Positions 53,795 through 63,487 are shown, counted from the stretch's first letter. The stretch: 64,000 nucleotides of DNA from Halothiobacillus diazotrophicus (GCF_001663815.1 NZ_CP016027.1:496001-560000), one strand, 5' to 3'. Translations and numbers: made by a program. Notes: generated by a model not told the origin, from the letters alone.

Positions 53795-55858
53795 TCAGCG
53801 CAGTCGGCCCGCGCCGAACCATCCCCGCAAGCGCCGAAGGAAATAGAGCAGGGTGAGTTGCCTTATGGCATGACGGGCGGTTACTTCGGCAAGTTTCTGA
53901 CTGCGTTGACTGAAATTGGCGGAAAAGAGCCAGGCACTGAACAGCTTGTGCAGCTGGTCGATGAGGGCCGATTGCGATGGGAGGGCGCGACTGGCGCGTT
54001 GACAGTAGGTTTGAAGCGTTTCCTCGGGCGTGCGCGGGATGCCGAGCCGAGTCAGCGCGCGTTCCACAGGATACCAGGCCCGTTGGGCGGCTCCGAGATG
54101 GGCGAGGTTGGGGCGTGAAAGAAGTCGCCAGAACATCAGAACGATCAGCCATACGACGCCCGCGACAATGGCGGCGACGAGGAATCGACCACCCAGTCCC
54201 TGGGCAGCCAGTCCCAGTCTTGCCAGCAGATCGCTTTGCGTGTCACCACCATAGCCGAGCACATACTGATTCCAGCCGTTCTGCAGGCGGTCTCCGATGA
54301 GCGCGAACTGTCGGTCCAGCCCGGCTTCACGCCGCAGGGTAGCCGGGAGGGCGGCATCATCACGGGCCGCGTTGGCCACGCCCGAGGCGATTCGTTCGGG
54401 CGCGACGACCGCCGTCGGGTCAACGCGAACCCAACCGCGATTCTTGACCCAGATTTCACTCCAGGCATGGGCATCCGCCTGACGGACGAGGAGATAGTCG
54501 CCGACCACTTCGCCCCCCTGATACCCGGTGACAATCCGTGCGGGCACACCGGCTGCGCGCATCAGCAGGGTGAATGCGCTCGCATAGTGCTCGCAGTAAC
54601 CCCGTTTCGTGGTGAACAGGAAGTCGTCCATGCGATTGTGCTCGGGCAATTTGCCCGGGGTCAGCGTGTACCGAAACCCCTGCGCACGGAAGTAATCCAG
54701 TGCCTTGTCTCGTGCGTCGAGTGGCGAGAGATGGCGCCAGGACCGACCCAGCGCCTTCAGGCGGGGATCATCCTGCGGGAGTTCGAGATCCCGGGCACGC
54801 GTGGCGGGGTCGAGGTGGTTCGGATCGAGTCGGTAGTCGATATTCGAGGTGACCGTATATCGGTAGCGATCGACCAGTGCATGCAAGGCGAACAGGGTGG
54901 CCGTGGGGCTGATGATGCTCCGGGATGGCCGTTCGATGGCCAGTGCCAGCGCGGGCAACCAGCGATGTTCGGCCGGTTCGAGGGTGATGGTGTAGGTGAC
55001 CGCGCTTTGAGCCGTCCAATCCGCAGAGAGTTTGGCGGAGGTCGGACCGAAGCCTGGACCGTCCGCTTGCCAGATGCCGTCGTCCTCGCTGCTCATCACC
55101 AGAACCCGCCAATAACGCTCGGCCGGTGGAATCATCGGTCCGGCAAACGATACGCGAAAAGCGGGGGCGGGATCGCTCGCCAATTGCTCGAAGGATCCGG
55201 GGTTCAGCGTATCGGATAATCCTGTTCGTGCCTGCTGGATCGTCGGTTGCTGCGCGCCCCAGGGCGCGCCCGGGGGGCGGGGAAAGAGCACGAACAGGGC
55301 AAAGGTGACCGGCAGTCCGGCGATCATCAAAACCCCGGCCGGTTTGAGTCTGGGCTTGATGGCCGTCATGCCCGGGTTGCTGATGCCGATCCACGCAACG
55401 ACAAGTCCCCAGAAAAGACTCAGCGCGATCAGTGCGAACAGGACACCCTGATCGTAAAGCAGAAGCGCCACGATCAGGAAAAATCCCAGCAGCAGCAGGA
55501 CATACTGGTCTCGCTGCTGTCGACTTTCCAGCAGCTTGAGCATTGCAGCCAACGTCAGTAGCGTCACACCGGCATCGCGACCCCAAAGACTGTGATAGGT
55601 GAACAGGACCAGAAAACCGCTGATGAAGCCCAGAAGGATTACCAGCAGGGCCGGGGGTAAGGGCCATTTGCGCCACTCATGAAGCAGGCGCCAGCCGATA
55701 CCGGCCGCGAGCAAGGGCCAGGCGAACAGGGGCAGGTGCGGCAGATGGCAGAGCAGGGCGATTAGGGTGACGGCGATGAGCGGTCGATCGAGCGTCACGA
55801 CGACTGGCCCGGCGTGTGTGTCGGATCGGTTGGGCTGGGTCCGGGCGGCGCGGCTCAT
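53795..55858 (-). CDS. tgpA: TgpA-like transglutaminase membrane protein (DUF3488)
   Basis: 687 residues. About six membrane helices in the first 200 residues, then a large periplasmic part with a transglutaminase core (Cys in RGYCEHYASAF, His in DAHAWSEIW, Asp in VDPTA), another membrane helix near 555 and a C-terminal cytoplasmic DUF4129-like part. Last gene of the MoxR-DUF58-TgpA unit, a common triad. Substrate unknown; P. aeruginosa TgpA is essential. Confidence 0.9.
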   Translation of the reverse strand: MSRAARTQPNRSDTHAGPVVVTLDRPLIAVTLIALLCHLPHLPLFAWPLLAAGIGWRLLHEWRKWPLPPALLVILLGFISGFLVLFTYHSLWGRDAGVTLLTLAAMLKLLESRQQRDQYVLLLLGFFLIVALLLYDQGVLFALIALSLFWGLVVAWIGISNPGMTAIKPRLKPAGVLMIAGLPVTFALFVLFPRPPGAPWGAQQPTIQQARTGLSDTLNPGSFEQLASDPAPAFRVSFAGPMIPPAERYWRVLVMSSEDDGIWQADGPGFGPTSAKLSADWTAQSAVTYTITLEPAEHRWLPALALAIERPSRSIISPTATLFALHALVDRYRYTVTSNIDYRLDPNHLDPATRARDLELPQDDPRLKALGRSWRHLSPLDARDKALDYFRAQGFRYTLTPGKLPEHNRMDDFLFTTKRGYCEHYASAFTLLMRAAGVPARIVTGYQGGEVVGDYLLVRQADAHAWSEIWVKNRGWVRVDPTAVVAPERIASGVANAARDDAALPATLRREAGLDRQFALIGDRLQNGWNQYVLGYGGDTQSDLLARLGLAAQGLGGRFLVAAIVAGVVWLIVLMFWRLLSRPNLAHLGAAQRAWYPVERALTRLGIPRTPEETLQTYCQRASRALPSQSALIDQLHKLFSAWLFSANFSQRSQKLAEVTARHAIRQLTLLYFLRRLRGWFGAGRLR

Positions 55859-56784
55859 GATCCCTCACCCTGGGTATATGGGTGCTGCGCCAGCCGAAAT
55901 CGGGTCAGTACCTCAAGGGTGCGCCGCTGATGTTCAGCCCCAAGTCCGGGGTGGTCCGGTTGCCCCGGCAATCGCAGGATATAGGGTGCCTGATGCACGC
56001 TTAGCTCTACGATCCAGGCGGCGAGCTGTTCCAGTCGTTGCTCCGTTTGACCGGGTATCTGATTGAAATCCAGCACATATTCCCGGCCGATGCCCGATTC
56101 GGCCGCATGCTGCCGGGTCACGAGGTTGCCTGTTTTGGCCCATTGCTTGAAGGCCACGTGGGCCAGGGGGTCTCCCGGTACATACGCTCTGAGATGATCG
56201 AACTCCGTCTGAGTGAGCGGCGCAGGGTTGGGGTGCTCGGGCGATTTGTTTTCTCCGGCAGTTCCCGGCAATGGCAGTGAGCCGTGTAGTCTCGGGTAGA
56301 CCCACTGCATCACGCCGGATGGAGAGAAACGGCAACGTGCCGTCCACAGCCCGATCGGGTAGTTTGTGGCTATCTCGACATCCGGGGCGGAATGGTAGCC
56401 CCGTGAACGACTCGCCAGGGTCAATGAACAGGGACAGGGTACCCCGGCTTGGACATTCCGGATCAGCGTCGGTGCCGGCGTATCATCGAGCGGGCGAATC
56501 GTCAGCGCGGGATTCGTCATCGATGATTCGATTCTGATGGACCAGGAGCCACTGTCCCCGGCATGGCGCGGCGGGATATCACCGAGATGCAGGGTACATG
56601 CGCGAAGCTGGCGGCGAGTCTGCCAGGCACTGTTGCCCATAAGGGCGATCAGCAGGAAGCTGATGAAGAACACAAGATTATTGCCGTAATTGATGGCAGC
56701 CAGCAGCATCACGATGGCGAGCGCGATGAAGGCCAGGCCAATGCGATTGGGTTTCAGCGTACAGACACGCCCTGACGCTTGCAT
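55855..56784 (-). CDS. DUF58 protein
   Basis: 309 residues. Two membrane helices at the start (about 17-50), then a beta domain and a C-terminal DUF58/vWA-like segment with RAYVPGDPLAHVAFKQWAKTG, the typical motif. Probably partners the MoxR ATPase as in other bacteria. ATGA overlap with tgpA. Confidence 0.88.
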   Translation of the reverse strand: MQASGRVCTLKPNRIGLAFIALAIVMLLAAINYGNNLVFFISFLLIALMGNSAWQTRRQLRACTLHLGDIPPRHAGDSGSWSIRIESSMTNPALTIRPLDDTPAPTLIRNVQAGVPCPCSLTLASRSRGYHSAPDVEIATNYPIGLWTARCRFSPSGVMQWVYPRLHGSLPLPGTAGENKSPEHPNPAPLTQTEFDHLRAYVPGDPLAHVAFKQWAKTGNLVTRQHAAESGIGREYVLDFNQIPGQTEQRLEQLAAWIVELSVHQAPYILRLPGQPDHPGLGAEHQRRTLEVLTRFRLAQHPYTQGEGS

Positions 56785-56790
56785 GCCTGC

Positions 56791-57780
56791 TTACGGCGCC
56801 TTGACGGCCTGCAACAGTCGTTGTGCGGTTGCCTGACCGGTGGCGGGTGAACCACCAGCGCCGCCAGACAGGCGATGCGCTACCACACCGGGCAGGACGG
56901 CCTGGACATCATCGGGCAAAACGTGACTGCGTTGATCGACATAGGCCCAGGCGCGCGCCAGACGCAACAGCAGCAAGCCGGCCCGGGGAGACAGGCCATC
57001 CCCGTAACTTGCCTCGTTGCGACTCGTTTGCAGCAGCTGTTGCACGTAATCAATCACTGCTTCACCGGCATGAATTCGGGTAACGGCCTGACGCATGGCG
57101 ACGAGTTGTCGGGCATCGATGACGGGTTTCAGTTCGCCCAGATGCTGACGGCCGCCCACGCCCTGTAACATCGCCCGTTCGACTGCGGGGTCGGGATAGC
57201 CCATCCCGATCACGAGCGCAAATCGATCCAGTTGGGATTCGGGGAGCGGGTAGGTGCCCTGCTGATGGGTCGGATTCTGGGTGGCAATCACGAAAAACGC
57301 TTCCGGCAACGGATAGCGTTTGCCGTCGATGGTCACCTGCCGCTCCTCCATGGCTTCGAGCAAGGCGCTCTGTACCTTGGGTGGCGCACGGTTGATCTCG
57401 TCGGCAAGCAGCACTTCCGTAAAGATCGGGCCGGGATGAAAGCGGAATGCCTTCGAATTCGGCTCGAATACCGAAATGCCCAGGATATCGGACGGCAGCA
57501 TGTCCGCCGTGAACTGCAATCGGCGAAAGCGCAGGCCAAGGCTAATCGCCAGCGCATGCGCGAGCGTGGTCTTGCCCAACCCGGGCAGATCTTCCAGCAG
57601 GAGATGTCCACCGGCCAGCACGCTGCAAAGTGCCTGACGGACCACGTCGGCTTTTCCGAGCACGATCCCGGACGTATTTTCTATGATTTCCAGTGATTTG
57701 AGTTGCAATCCTGTGACACTGTCGAGCACGGAATCCGGATTGGTGGCTAGAGATTCCGATAGTGGCTGCGGTGCGGTCAT
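56791..57780 (-). CDS. MoxR-family AAA+ ATPase
   Basis: 329 residues. Walker A DLPGLGKTTLA, Walker B VLLADEINRAPP, sensor region ATQNPTHQQGTYPLPE, all diagnostic. MoxR ATPases act as chaperone-like activators for vWA proteins; the DUF58 neighbour six bases downstream is the likely partner. I take the ATG at 57780 because residues upstream do not align with the family start. Confidence 0.92.
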   Translation of the reverse strand: MTAPQPLSESLATNPDSVLDSVTGLQLKSLEIIENTSGIVLGKADVVRQALCSVLAGGHLLLEDLPGLGKTTLAHALAISLGLRFRRLQFTADMLPSDILGISVFEPNSKAFRFHPGPIFTEVLLADEINRAPPKVQSALLEAMEERQVTIDGKRYPLPEAFFVIATQNPTHQQGTYPLPESQLDRFALVIGMGYPDPAVERAMLQGVGGRQHLGELKPVIDARQLVAMRQAVTRIHAGEAVIDYVQQLLQTSRNEASYGDGLSPRAGLLLLRLARAWAYVDQRSHVLPDDVQAVLPGVVAHRLSGGAGGSPATGQATAQRLLQAVKAP

Positions 57781-57968
57781 GGTGACAATCCATTCAGTGA
57801 TGACACAGAAAAACCCGTCATTGACGTCATCACAGCGTAGCACGCGGTTCTCGCTTTTCGTCCTTAGGGATGCGAGAGGACGCTACACGTCGTCATCAGG
57901 GTGGGCGCCGAACATCGCATCGCACTGAAGAATGCGCAACCCGTGTTGGCATTGCGCTACAGGCGCAT

Positions 57969-58853
57969 TCAATGTGGCCGAACGGGGTGGGGCGTCTGTT
58001 CTGGGTTCCCCTTGCCGGAGCCGGTAGCATGGCCATTGGGTTTCGGCCGGTTCATGTAGGCGGGCAGCACGGACAGCATGCGCAGCCCTTTTTGAACCTG
58101 CTTGTCGCGCAGCAGATGCATCAATCCGCCGATGCCGCCGAGATGCGCTTCGTCCTTTTCCGCATCCTGCATGGCTTCCTCGGCACTGTGCACGAGATGC
58201 ATCATCTGATCGATTCGAGGATGCGATGACTGCTGAAGCAGACGTTCGGCAAATGAATCCAGTGTCATGCCTTCGTCGAGCCCGGCCAGATAGTCGGTCA
58301 GATCACCGACGCGGTCCAGGGTGCCGTTTCGGTGCAGTCTGCCCAGCAGTTCCAGCAAACCGATCAACGCCTTGTCGGTGTCATTCCGGGTGACGAATGC
58401 GCTGCCCTGTGCAACGCCGCTCGTCAACGTACCGGCCAGCTGGTGCTCGACGAAATCGCCAATCAATCGGAGTCGATGCAACGTCTTCAGCAGGCTTTCC
58501 GCATCGGCCCTCAGTTCATCGATCGGCATCTGCCGGAGCGTGACGATCCATTGTCCGAGGGTCGGACCGAGCGACTCGAGGGTCGTCACCGTCCACTCGG
58601 CATTTTCCGCCAAAAGTCGTAAGACGCCGGCGCGGTCCAGAACATGGAAGGTCCGCAGCAGATGACTCGCCAGCGCCGGCACATCGTATTCCGCCGTTGC
58701 GTTTCCCATCCGGTTGAGTGTATCCGTGACGACGCAAGCCATCGGGCCATCCAGGAACTGGGACAACTGATTGCCCAGGTCCCCGAGACGGGCCAGACCT
58801 TGCCACTGTTCAGCGGTTAGCGACATGGATTCGTTATCGGTTCGTGGATTCAT
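57969..58853 (-). CDS. DUF1641 protein, likely SQR partner
   Basis: 294 residues, helical. The C-terminal DUF1641 pattern is GGIGGLMHLLRDKQVQKGLRML. DUF1641 genes often follow sulfide:quinone oxidoreductase genes in sulfur oxidisers, and here it lies 102 bases after one; the biochemical role is not settled. AAGGAG lies six bases before the ATG at 58853. The C-terminal tail is Gly/Pro/His-rich. Confidence 0.85.
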   Translation of the reverse strand: MNPRTDNESMSLTAEQWQGLARLGDLGNQLSQFLDGPMACVVTDTLNRMGNATAEYDVPALASHLLRTFHVLDRAGVLRLLAENAEWTVTTLESLGPTLGQWIVTLRQMPIDELRADAESLLKTLHRLRLIGDFVEHQLAGTLTSGVAQGSAFVTRNDTDKALIGLLELLGRLHRNGTLDRVGDLTDYLAGLDEGMTLDSFAERLLQQSSHPRIDQMMHLVHSAEEAMQDAEKDEAHLGGIGGLMHLLRDKQVQKGLRMLSVLPAYMNRPKPNGHATGSGKGNPEQTPHPVRPH

Positions 58854-58955
58854 GACGAACTCCTTTGAAACTTGCCATGGGGTGGCCGGGGCGCATTCCC
58901 CTTGAAGGAAATGCACCTCCGTCGTTCGACGGGTACTCTGCCCAGACGTGCGGCT

Positions 58956-60248
58956 TCAAGCCGAGAGCTTTTCCGCCATCAGCTTGGAGAAATCCAGCCC
59001 CCAATCCGGCACCTTCCCCTGCGTTCGGAAGAACAGGTTCTTGTATTGCATCTTCAGCAGGAACGGGATGTGCCCCATCTTGAGTACCTGCTCGGATCCG
59101 CCGTACCAGCTGTTGGAGCGGATATAGAAGGCCTGGTTATCCCCCATGTCCCCGATGCAGTTGACGACCGGCTGCAGGGGCGTGTTGGCCGCTTTCTCGC
59201 TCATGCGGCCGACGGCGAGCGCGATCTGGCGACCGACGATTTCGCATTCCTGATGCCCGATGGCGCCCAACTTGGGCACCGTGACCGCTGCGGCATCGCC
59301 CGCGGCGAAGATTTCCGGGTACTTGGGGTTCTTCATCAAGAGATCGGTCACGACGAAGCCCTCGCTATCCGTGATCGGCAGATCGCGCATGAAATCGTGC
59401 GCGACCCAATCCGGAAAGATGATCTTGAGTTCGGCCTCAATCGTCTGTCCATTCGCCAGTTCGACCCCTTCGGCCGTGATGCGGCGAATGTCCTCGGCAT
59501 TATTGACGTAGTTGAATCCCATCCCGGAAGCGATGTCGAGCAACTGGCCCACGACCTGCTCGCCGGCATCCTCCGCAATCAGTTCACCAGGCGTGAACAC
59601 GGTGATCTTTTCCGGACCGCCCTGACCGGTCTTCTTGAGATAGGTGGCGGCCGAGAGCATCACTTCCACCGGCGGTCCCTCGCAGGCGGCGACGGCATTG
59701 GGAATGCTGCCGCCCGGATAGGGTTCCAGGCCTTCGGCACCGTCCCCCTGGTGGAATCGGGCGGAGCCGATGGCGATGGGACCGCCCTGATAGCCGCCGT
59801 TCCAGAGTTTCTCGCGCAGACGGTTGCCAAGATAGAGATCGCTGACGCTGTCGCCGTACTCGGCAAACCCTTCGATTTTCTCGAAGGCCAGTCGATTGCC
59901 CAGGGCAATCACGAGATAATCGTAATCGAGCTTGCCCGGAGCGCCGCCGGGGCGCTCGCTGGGCGTGAAGTGTACGCTGCGGTTGTCGACGTCGATGCCG
60001 GTGACGTCACCTTGAACGAATTGAATATGATCCTTGGCCAGTACCGGAATCAGGTCCATTCGCTGGCTGGAGGCCGGGTCGCTGTTCTCGAAGACATCCG
60101 CGGGGATGTTCGGAATGAACAGCAGATAGTTTTTCCGGTCGACCACCGTGATATCGACGCTGTCGCCGGCGAACTGACGGATTTTCTGAGCAGTGCCCAG
60201 ACCGGCAAAATTGCCGCCGAGCACGAGAACCTTGGGTTTGCTGGACAT
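58956..60248 (-). CDS. sqr: Sulfide:quinone oxidoreductase
   Basis: Membrane-associated flavoprotein that oxidises sulfide to sulfur and reduces quinone. 430 residues. N-terminal FAD motif VLVLGGNFAGLGTAQ, second dinucleotide site and C-terminal FAAGDAAAVTVPKLG. The two redox Cys of A. ferrooxidans SQR align with Cys in AVAACEGPPVE and VVNCIGDMGD, which separates it from NADH dehydrogenase II. No signal peptide; C-terminal amphipathic helix (DWGLDFSKLMAEKL) likely contacts the membrane. Subtype not assigned. Follows sor by 89 bases. Confidence 0.87.
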   Translation of the reverse strand: MSSKPKVLVLGGNFAGLGTAQKIRQFAGDSVDITVVDRKNYLLFIPNIPADVFENSDPASSQRMDLIPVLAKDHIQFVQGDVTGIDVDNRSVHFTPSERPGGAPGKLDYDYLVIALGNRLAFEKIEGFAEYGDSVSDLYLGNRLREKLWNGGYQGGPIAIGSARFHQGDGAEGLEPYPGGSIPNAVAACEGPPVEVMLSAATYLKKTGQGGPEKITVFTPGELIAEDAGEQVVGQLLDIASGMGFNYVNNAEDIRRITAEGVELANGQTIEAELKIIFPDWVAHDFMRDLPITDSEGFVVTDLLMKNPKYPEIFAAGDAAAVTVPKLGAIGHQECEIVGRQIALAVGRMSEKAANTPLQPVVNCIGDMGDNQAFYIRSNSWYGGSEQVLKMGHIPFLLKMQYKNLFFRTQGKVPDWGLDFSKLMAEKLSA

Positions 60249-60337
60249 GATGCTGTCCTCCTCTGCGTTGCAACAGGGTTGTGATTGCCTTGACGACGCG
60301 AACGGTCGTCAGCATGACGATCGCGCGAATGCGGGTG

Positions 60338-61282
60338 TCAGTGCTTGAGGTGCTTGCGCCACACGCCTTGCTCCATCATCGGTGCAAAGATCATGTAGTA
60401 CGGGCCCTTGTCGAGATGGGCGAGGACGCCGTTGTTGTGGATCTGGCGGAGCTCGTAGTCGACCATGGCGTGCCCCAGACCCATGTGCGCATGATCGGGG
60501 GATTCCCATTCGATGTGCACGAGATACTGCACGGGGGTCTGTCCGGGAATCGGCGGCTTGTCGTGGATTTCGTTGCCGTAGTTGGTGTTGTATTCGGGTG
60601 GGTTGGCGCCCAGGGTGGACACGGCCTTCATGGCGCCTTCCGGATCGAGCTGGAATGAGCCGATGGCGGATACGCCGAATTGCTTCATCACCATCCAGCC
60701 GATCATGCCGGGTACGTTTTCCTTCATCCATTGGAGGGTTTCCACGGCGCCCTTTTCAAAGTCCTCTTCATGGCCGTGCATCACCCAGTGATCGCCAATC
60801 ACGACCGCCCGCTGACTCGCCAGCGCGACCTTGGGCACCTGCTTCTGTTGTGCGAACGAATCCCCGAGAACCTGGGGGACATCCGTGATGCTCATGATTT
60901 GCGGCAAATCGGATTGAATGACCTCGAAATAGGGCTCCCAGGGGCCTTCAATTACCATGTCGAGGCAACTACCGCACAATTCGAAAATTTCCTTGAAGTT
61001 GTCATGGTGCATTTCTTCGTGCGCACGCACATCCTTCCAGACCGTGTACTGGAACATGCCCATCGGATTCAGGGTTTCCCGCATGTCGATGGCACCGCCA
61101 CCGTAGCGACCGGCCATGGGGTGGATACCCGTCTGAAGCATTTGCTCGAAACCGAGAAAACCGGGATGGGAGGCGGTGGTGATACAGACTTTCGGACCAA
61201 CCTTCATCATGGTTTCGTAGCTGTCCGGCCGATTGGCAATTTTCGTCATGTTGATGGCGATAATGGGATTTTCATTTGACAT
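60338..61282 (-). CDS. sor: Sulfur oxygenase reductase
   Basis: Cytoplasmic iron enzyme that converts elemental sulfur and O2 to sulfite, thiosulfate and sulfide. 314 residues. Counting from the ATG at 61282, the residues match Acidianus SOR with an offset of two: Cys33 (Cys31), His88 and His92 (His86, His90), Glu116 (Glu114), Cys103 and Cys106 (Cys101, Cys104). Other matches: KVGPKVC, HPGFLGF and EIGVSPLG-like FGVSAIGSFQL. AGGAG eight bases before the ATG. Forms a large hollow oligomer in studied enzymes. Confidence 0.96.
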   Translation of the reverse strand: MSNENPIIAINMTKIANRPDSYETMMKVGPKVCITTASHPGFLGFEQMLQTGIHPMAGRYGGGAIDMRETLNPMGMFQYTVWKDVRAHEEMHHDNFKEIFELCGSCLDMVIEGPWEPYFEVIQSDLPQIMSITDVPQVLGDSFAQQKQVPKVALASQRAVVIGDHWVMHGHEEDFEKGAVETLQWMKENVPGMIGWMVMKQFGVSAIGSFQLDPEGAMKAVSTLGANPPEYNTNYGNEIHDKPPIPGQTPVQYLVHIEWESPDHAHMGLGHAMVDYELRQIHNNGVLAHLDKGPYYMIFAPMMEQGVWRKHLKH

Positions 61283-61686
61283 GATCGCTTCTCCTGCAAG
61301 TGAATTGAGGTTGGCTGTCAATGTTTGATTTTTTTTATATCTCAAAGACTAGACGCCTTTTTTCCGACTTCAAATAGCCTTTGTTTATCGCAAGATAGCG
61401 ATGATTGATTTAATTGGACTATTGAATTGGATTTTGTTCTCCTCGATGGCGGCCCGATAGGAATCAGAGCAATATGATGCGAAATGGGTGTATCGGGCTA
61501 TTATTCTGTTTTATTAAATATTTTTATTGATTGATTTTGATAAATGACGATTTATTTATAATGAAGAATTTCGATCGCCGTAGCCGCTCACTGGTGTTCG
61601 ACGCTTATTTGGGTGCGAATACCGCTATTTATTCCCCGCATGATTCCAGTCAGGCAAGCGGGGACGGAATGTACGGCTTTGGTCGA
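61283..61686. other. 404-base AT-rich region upstream of sor
   Basis: Markedly AT-rich compared with the rest of the window, with T and A runs. It holds the sor promoter, which I cannot place confidently; TATAAAA on the minus strand near 61337 is one -10 candidate. A short inverted repeat ATCGC-N6-GCGAT lies at 61388-61403. A plus-strand frame 61561-61785 runs into the ycaO 3' end and looks spurious. Confidence 0.5.
61388..61403. repeat. Short inverted repeat in sor upstream region
   Basis: ATCGC and GCGAT with six bases between, about 105-120 bases upstream of the sor start. It could be an operator half-site pair or chance. Confidence 0.35.
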
Positions 61687-63453
61687 TCAGGACTCGGATC
61701 GTGGATTCTTGGCGGCGAAGGCGCGTTCGTAGGCGGCGATGAGTGCCTGATGGCGCTGACTGTTCGAATAGTTCGTGCCCAGTGAGGGAATGTCGAGGAA
61801 TCCGGCCTGTCCGGCCAGCAGGCGTTCGGCGCTGTTCAGTGTCTCCGCCGTGAACATCACGGTGAGCGTGGACTGCAGCGTTTGCCGTGTTCTTGCGATA
61901 CCGAAGGCATCATGAAGCTGGTTGAGGGCAACCGCTGCCCGATAAACAGATTTTCGATCTTCCGGGAGGGGCGGAACGGTCGCCAGCCAATCAAGAATGG
62001 CTTCACGTTCGTCTTCATCCTTGCGTGCATCCGTCTGCATGAGCGTCAGCGCGCGCAGTTCGCCGAGCCGAAGGCTGGACCAGGCAGAACCGGGATCCGC
62101 CGCTAACCCGATCACGTCCGTGACCGGCATCAGCCAGTCGAGATCCAGGCCGTCGATTTCGTCCAGTAGTGCCGCGCAATCGGTTTCATCAAGCGCTCCA
62201 AGACGTTCAACGAAAGGAACCAGGGCCAGTCCGATATTGTTATTGCGGTCGTACAATTCGTCGACAGGGTAGATTTCCGACATGCCGGGCACGAGGATCC
62301 GGCAGGCATACAGGCCGATATGGGTGTAGTCGGCCACATAGACGTCATAACCTTCGTCCGTGACGATCGCACAGAGTCGGGCGAAGCACGCGTGATTGTC
62401 CTCGGCGGTAAAATCCCAGTCCACGAAGGGATAGTCCGGTGTATCGCGGAAGAAGCGCCAGTCGATCCATCCGGATGAATCGATGAAATGCAGTTCGAGG
62501 TTCTGCGGGTCGGACACCAGTTCGCGGTCGGTCGTCGGTGGGTGGAAGCCGTGCAGATCGTCCAGTGCTCGGCCCTGAAGCAGTTCGGTGACGGTGCGCT
62601 CGAAGGCGACTTCGAAATTCGGGTGCGCACCGAAGGACGCGAACACGCCGCCGGATTGCGGATCGATCAGGGTCACGCAGATCACGGGGTAGCGGCCGCC
62701 CAGAGAGGCATCCATGAGGCGAAGACCGAAACCATGTTCCCGCAGGGCATGCACGGCTGTGGCGATGGTCGGAAAGCGGTTGAGGACGGCATCGGGGATC
62801 TGAGGCAGGGCGATGCCTTCGGCGATGATACGGTTCTTCACATAACGCTCGAACACCTCGGACAGTCCCTGGGTTCGCGCCTCATACGGGGTGTTGCCGG
62901 CGGTCAGACCGTTGCTGACATAGAGGTTGCCGACGATGTTGGCGGGGAAATACACCGTCTCATCGTCGCTGATGCGGGTGTAGGGCAGGGCACAGACGGC
63001 ATCCGATACGGCGCTGTTGAAATCGATCCAGTCCTCCGTCGTGACGCGCATTTCGTCGGCAAGATAATGCCGCCACAGGGCATCGTCGAGCAGCCCTTCG
63101 GGGCGAATACCCGGCTGCTCGATCGTGAACCAGCGTTCGCGCGGGTCATGGACACCGGCTTCCGTTCTTTCGCGGTGCCAGTGGAAGTCGCCGAAGAAAT
63201 ATTGCGAACCGAGTCGCTCCACGAACTCCCCCAGCGCAGAGGCCAGTGCCGCCTTGCGGCTGGCGCCCTTGCCGTTGGTGAACAGGATCGGGCAGTTGCG
63301 GTCCCGAATGTGTACCGACCAGCAGTTGGGCACCGGATTCAACCAGCGGGTTTCCTCGATATCGAATCCCAATTGCGCCAATTGCTTCTGCACCTGCGCG
63401 ATGGTTTCTTCCAATGCGGCGTCCTTGCCGGTGATGTAGGTCTGTTCGGTCAT
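61687..63453 (-). CDS. ycaO: YcaO-domain protein
   Basis: 588 residues, like E. coli YcaO, which is linked to RimO-dependent methylthiolation of ribosomal protein S12 but whose own reaction is not settled. The YcaO ATP-binding residues lie in the Glu motifs ALASALGEFVERLGS and TQGLSEVFERYVKN. A C-terminal helical TPR-like part follows (from about 410). The ATG at 63453 has AGGATC upstream. There is no thiazole/oxazole precursor or dehydrogenase gene near, so it is the stand-alone type. Confidence 0.9.
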   Translation of the reverse strand: MTEQTYITGKDAALEETIAQVQKQLAQLGFDIEETRWLNPVPNCWSVHIRDRNCPILFTNGKGASRKAALASALGEFVERLGSQYFFGDFHWHRERTEAGVHDPRERWFTIEQPGIRPEGLLDDALWRHYLADEMRVTTEDWIDFNSAVSDAVCALPYTRISDDETVYFPANIVGNLYVSNGLTAGNTPYEARTQGLSEVFERYVKNRIIAEGIALPQIPDAVLNRFPTIATAVHALREHGFGLRLMDASLGGRYPVICVTLIDPQSGGVFASFGAHPNFEVAFERTVTELLQGRALDDLHGFHPPTTDRELVSDPQNLELHFIDSSGWIDWRFFRDTPDYPFVDWDFTAEDNHACFARLCAIVTDEGYDVYVADYTHIGLYACRILVPGMSEIYPVDELYDRNNNIGLALVPFVERLGALDETDCAALLDEIDGLDLDWLMPVTDVIGLAADPGSAWSSLRLGELRALTLMQTDARKDEDEREAILDWLATVPPLPEDRKSVYRAAVALNQLHDAFGIARTRQTLQSTLTVMFTAETLNSAERLLAGQAGFLDIPSLGTNYSNSQRHQALIAAYERAFAAKNPRSES

Positions 63454-63487
63454 GGGGAGATCCTGAAGATCGGATGGATAGGGGGTG

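Noticed and set aside
58956-60248. NADH dehydrogenase type II
   Set aside because: Both SQR redox Cys are present and the gene is next to sor and DUF1641.
58872-60284. 470-codon plus-strand frame
   Set aside because: Antisense shadow of the sqr gene; no recognisable domain, while sqr has all motifs.
61561-61785. Plus-strand frame starting MKNFDRRSRS
   Set aside because: Its second half is antisense to the ycaO 3' end, and the Gly/Ser-rich translation looks like a shadow.
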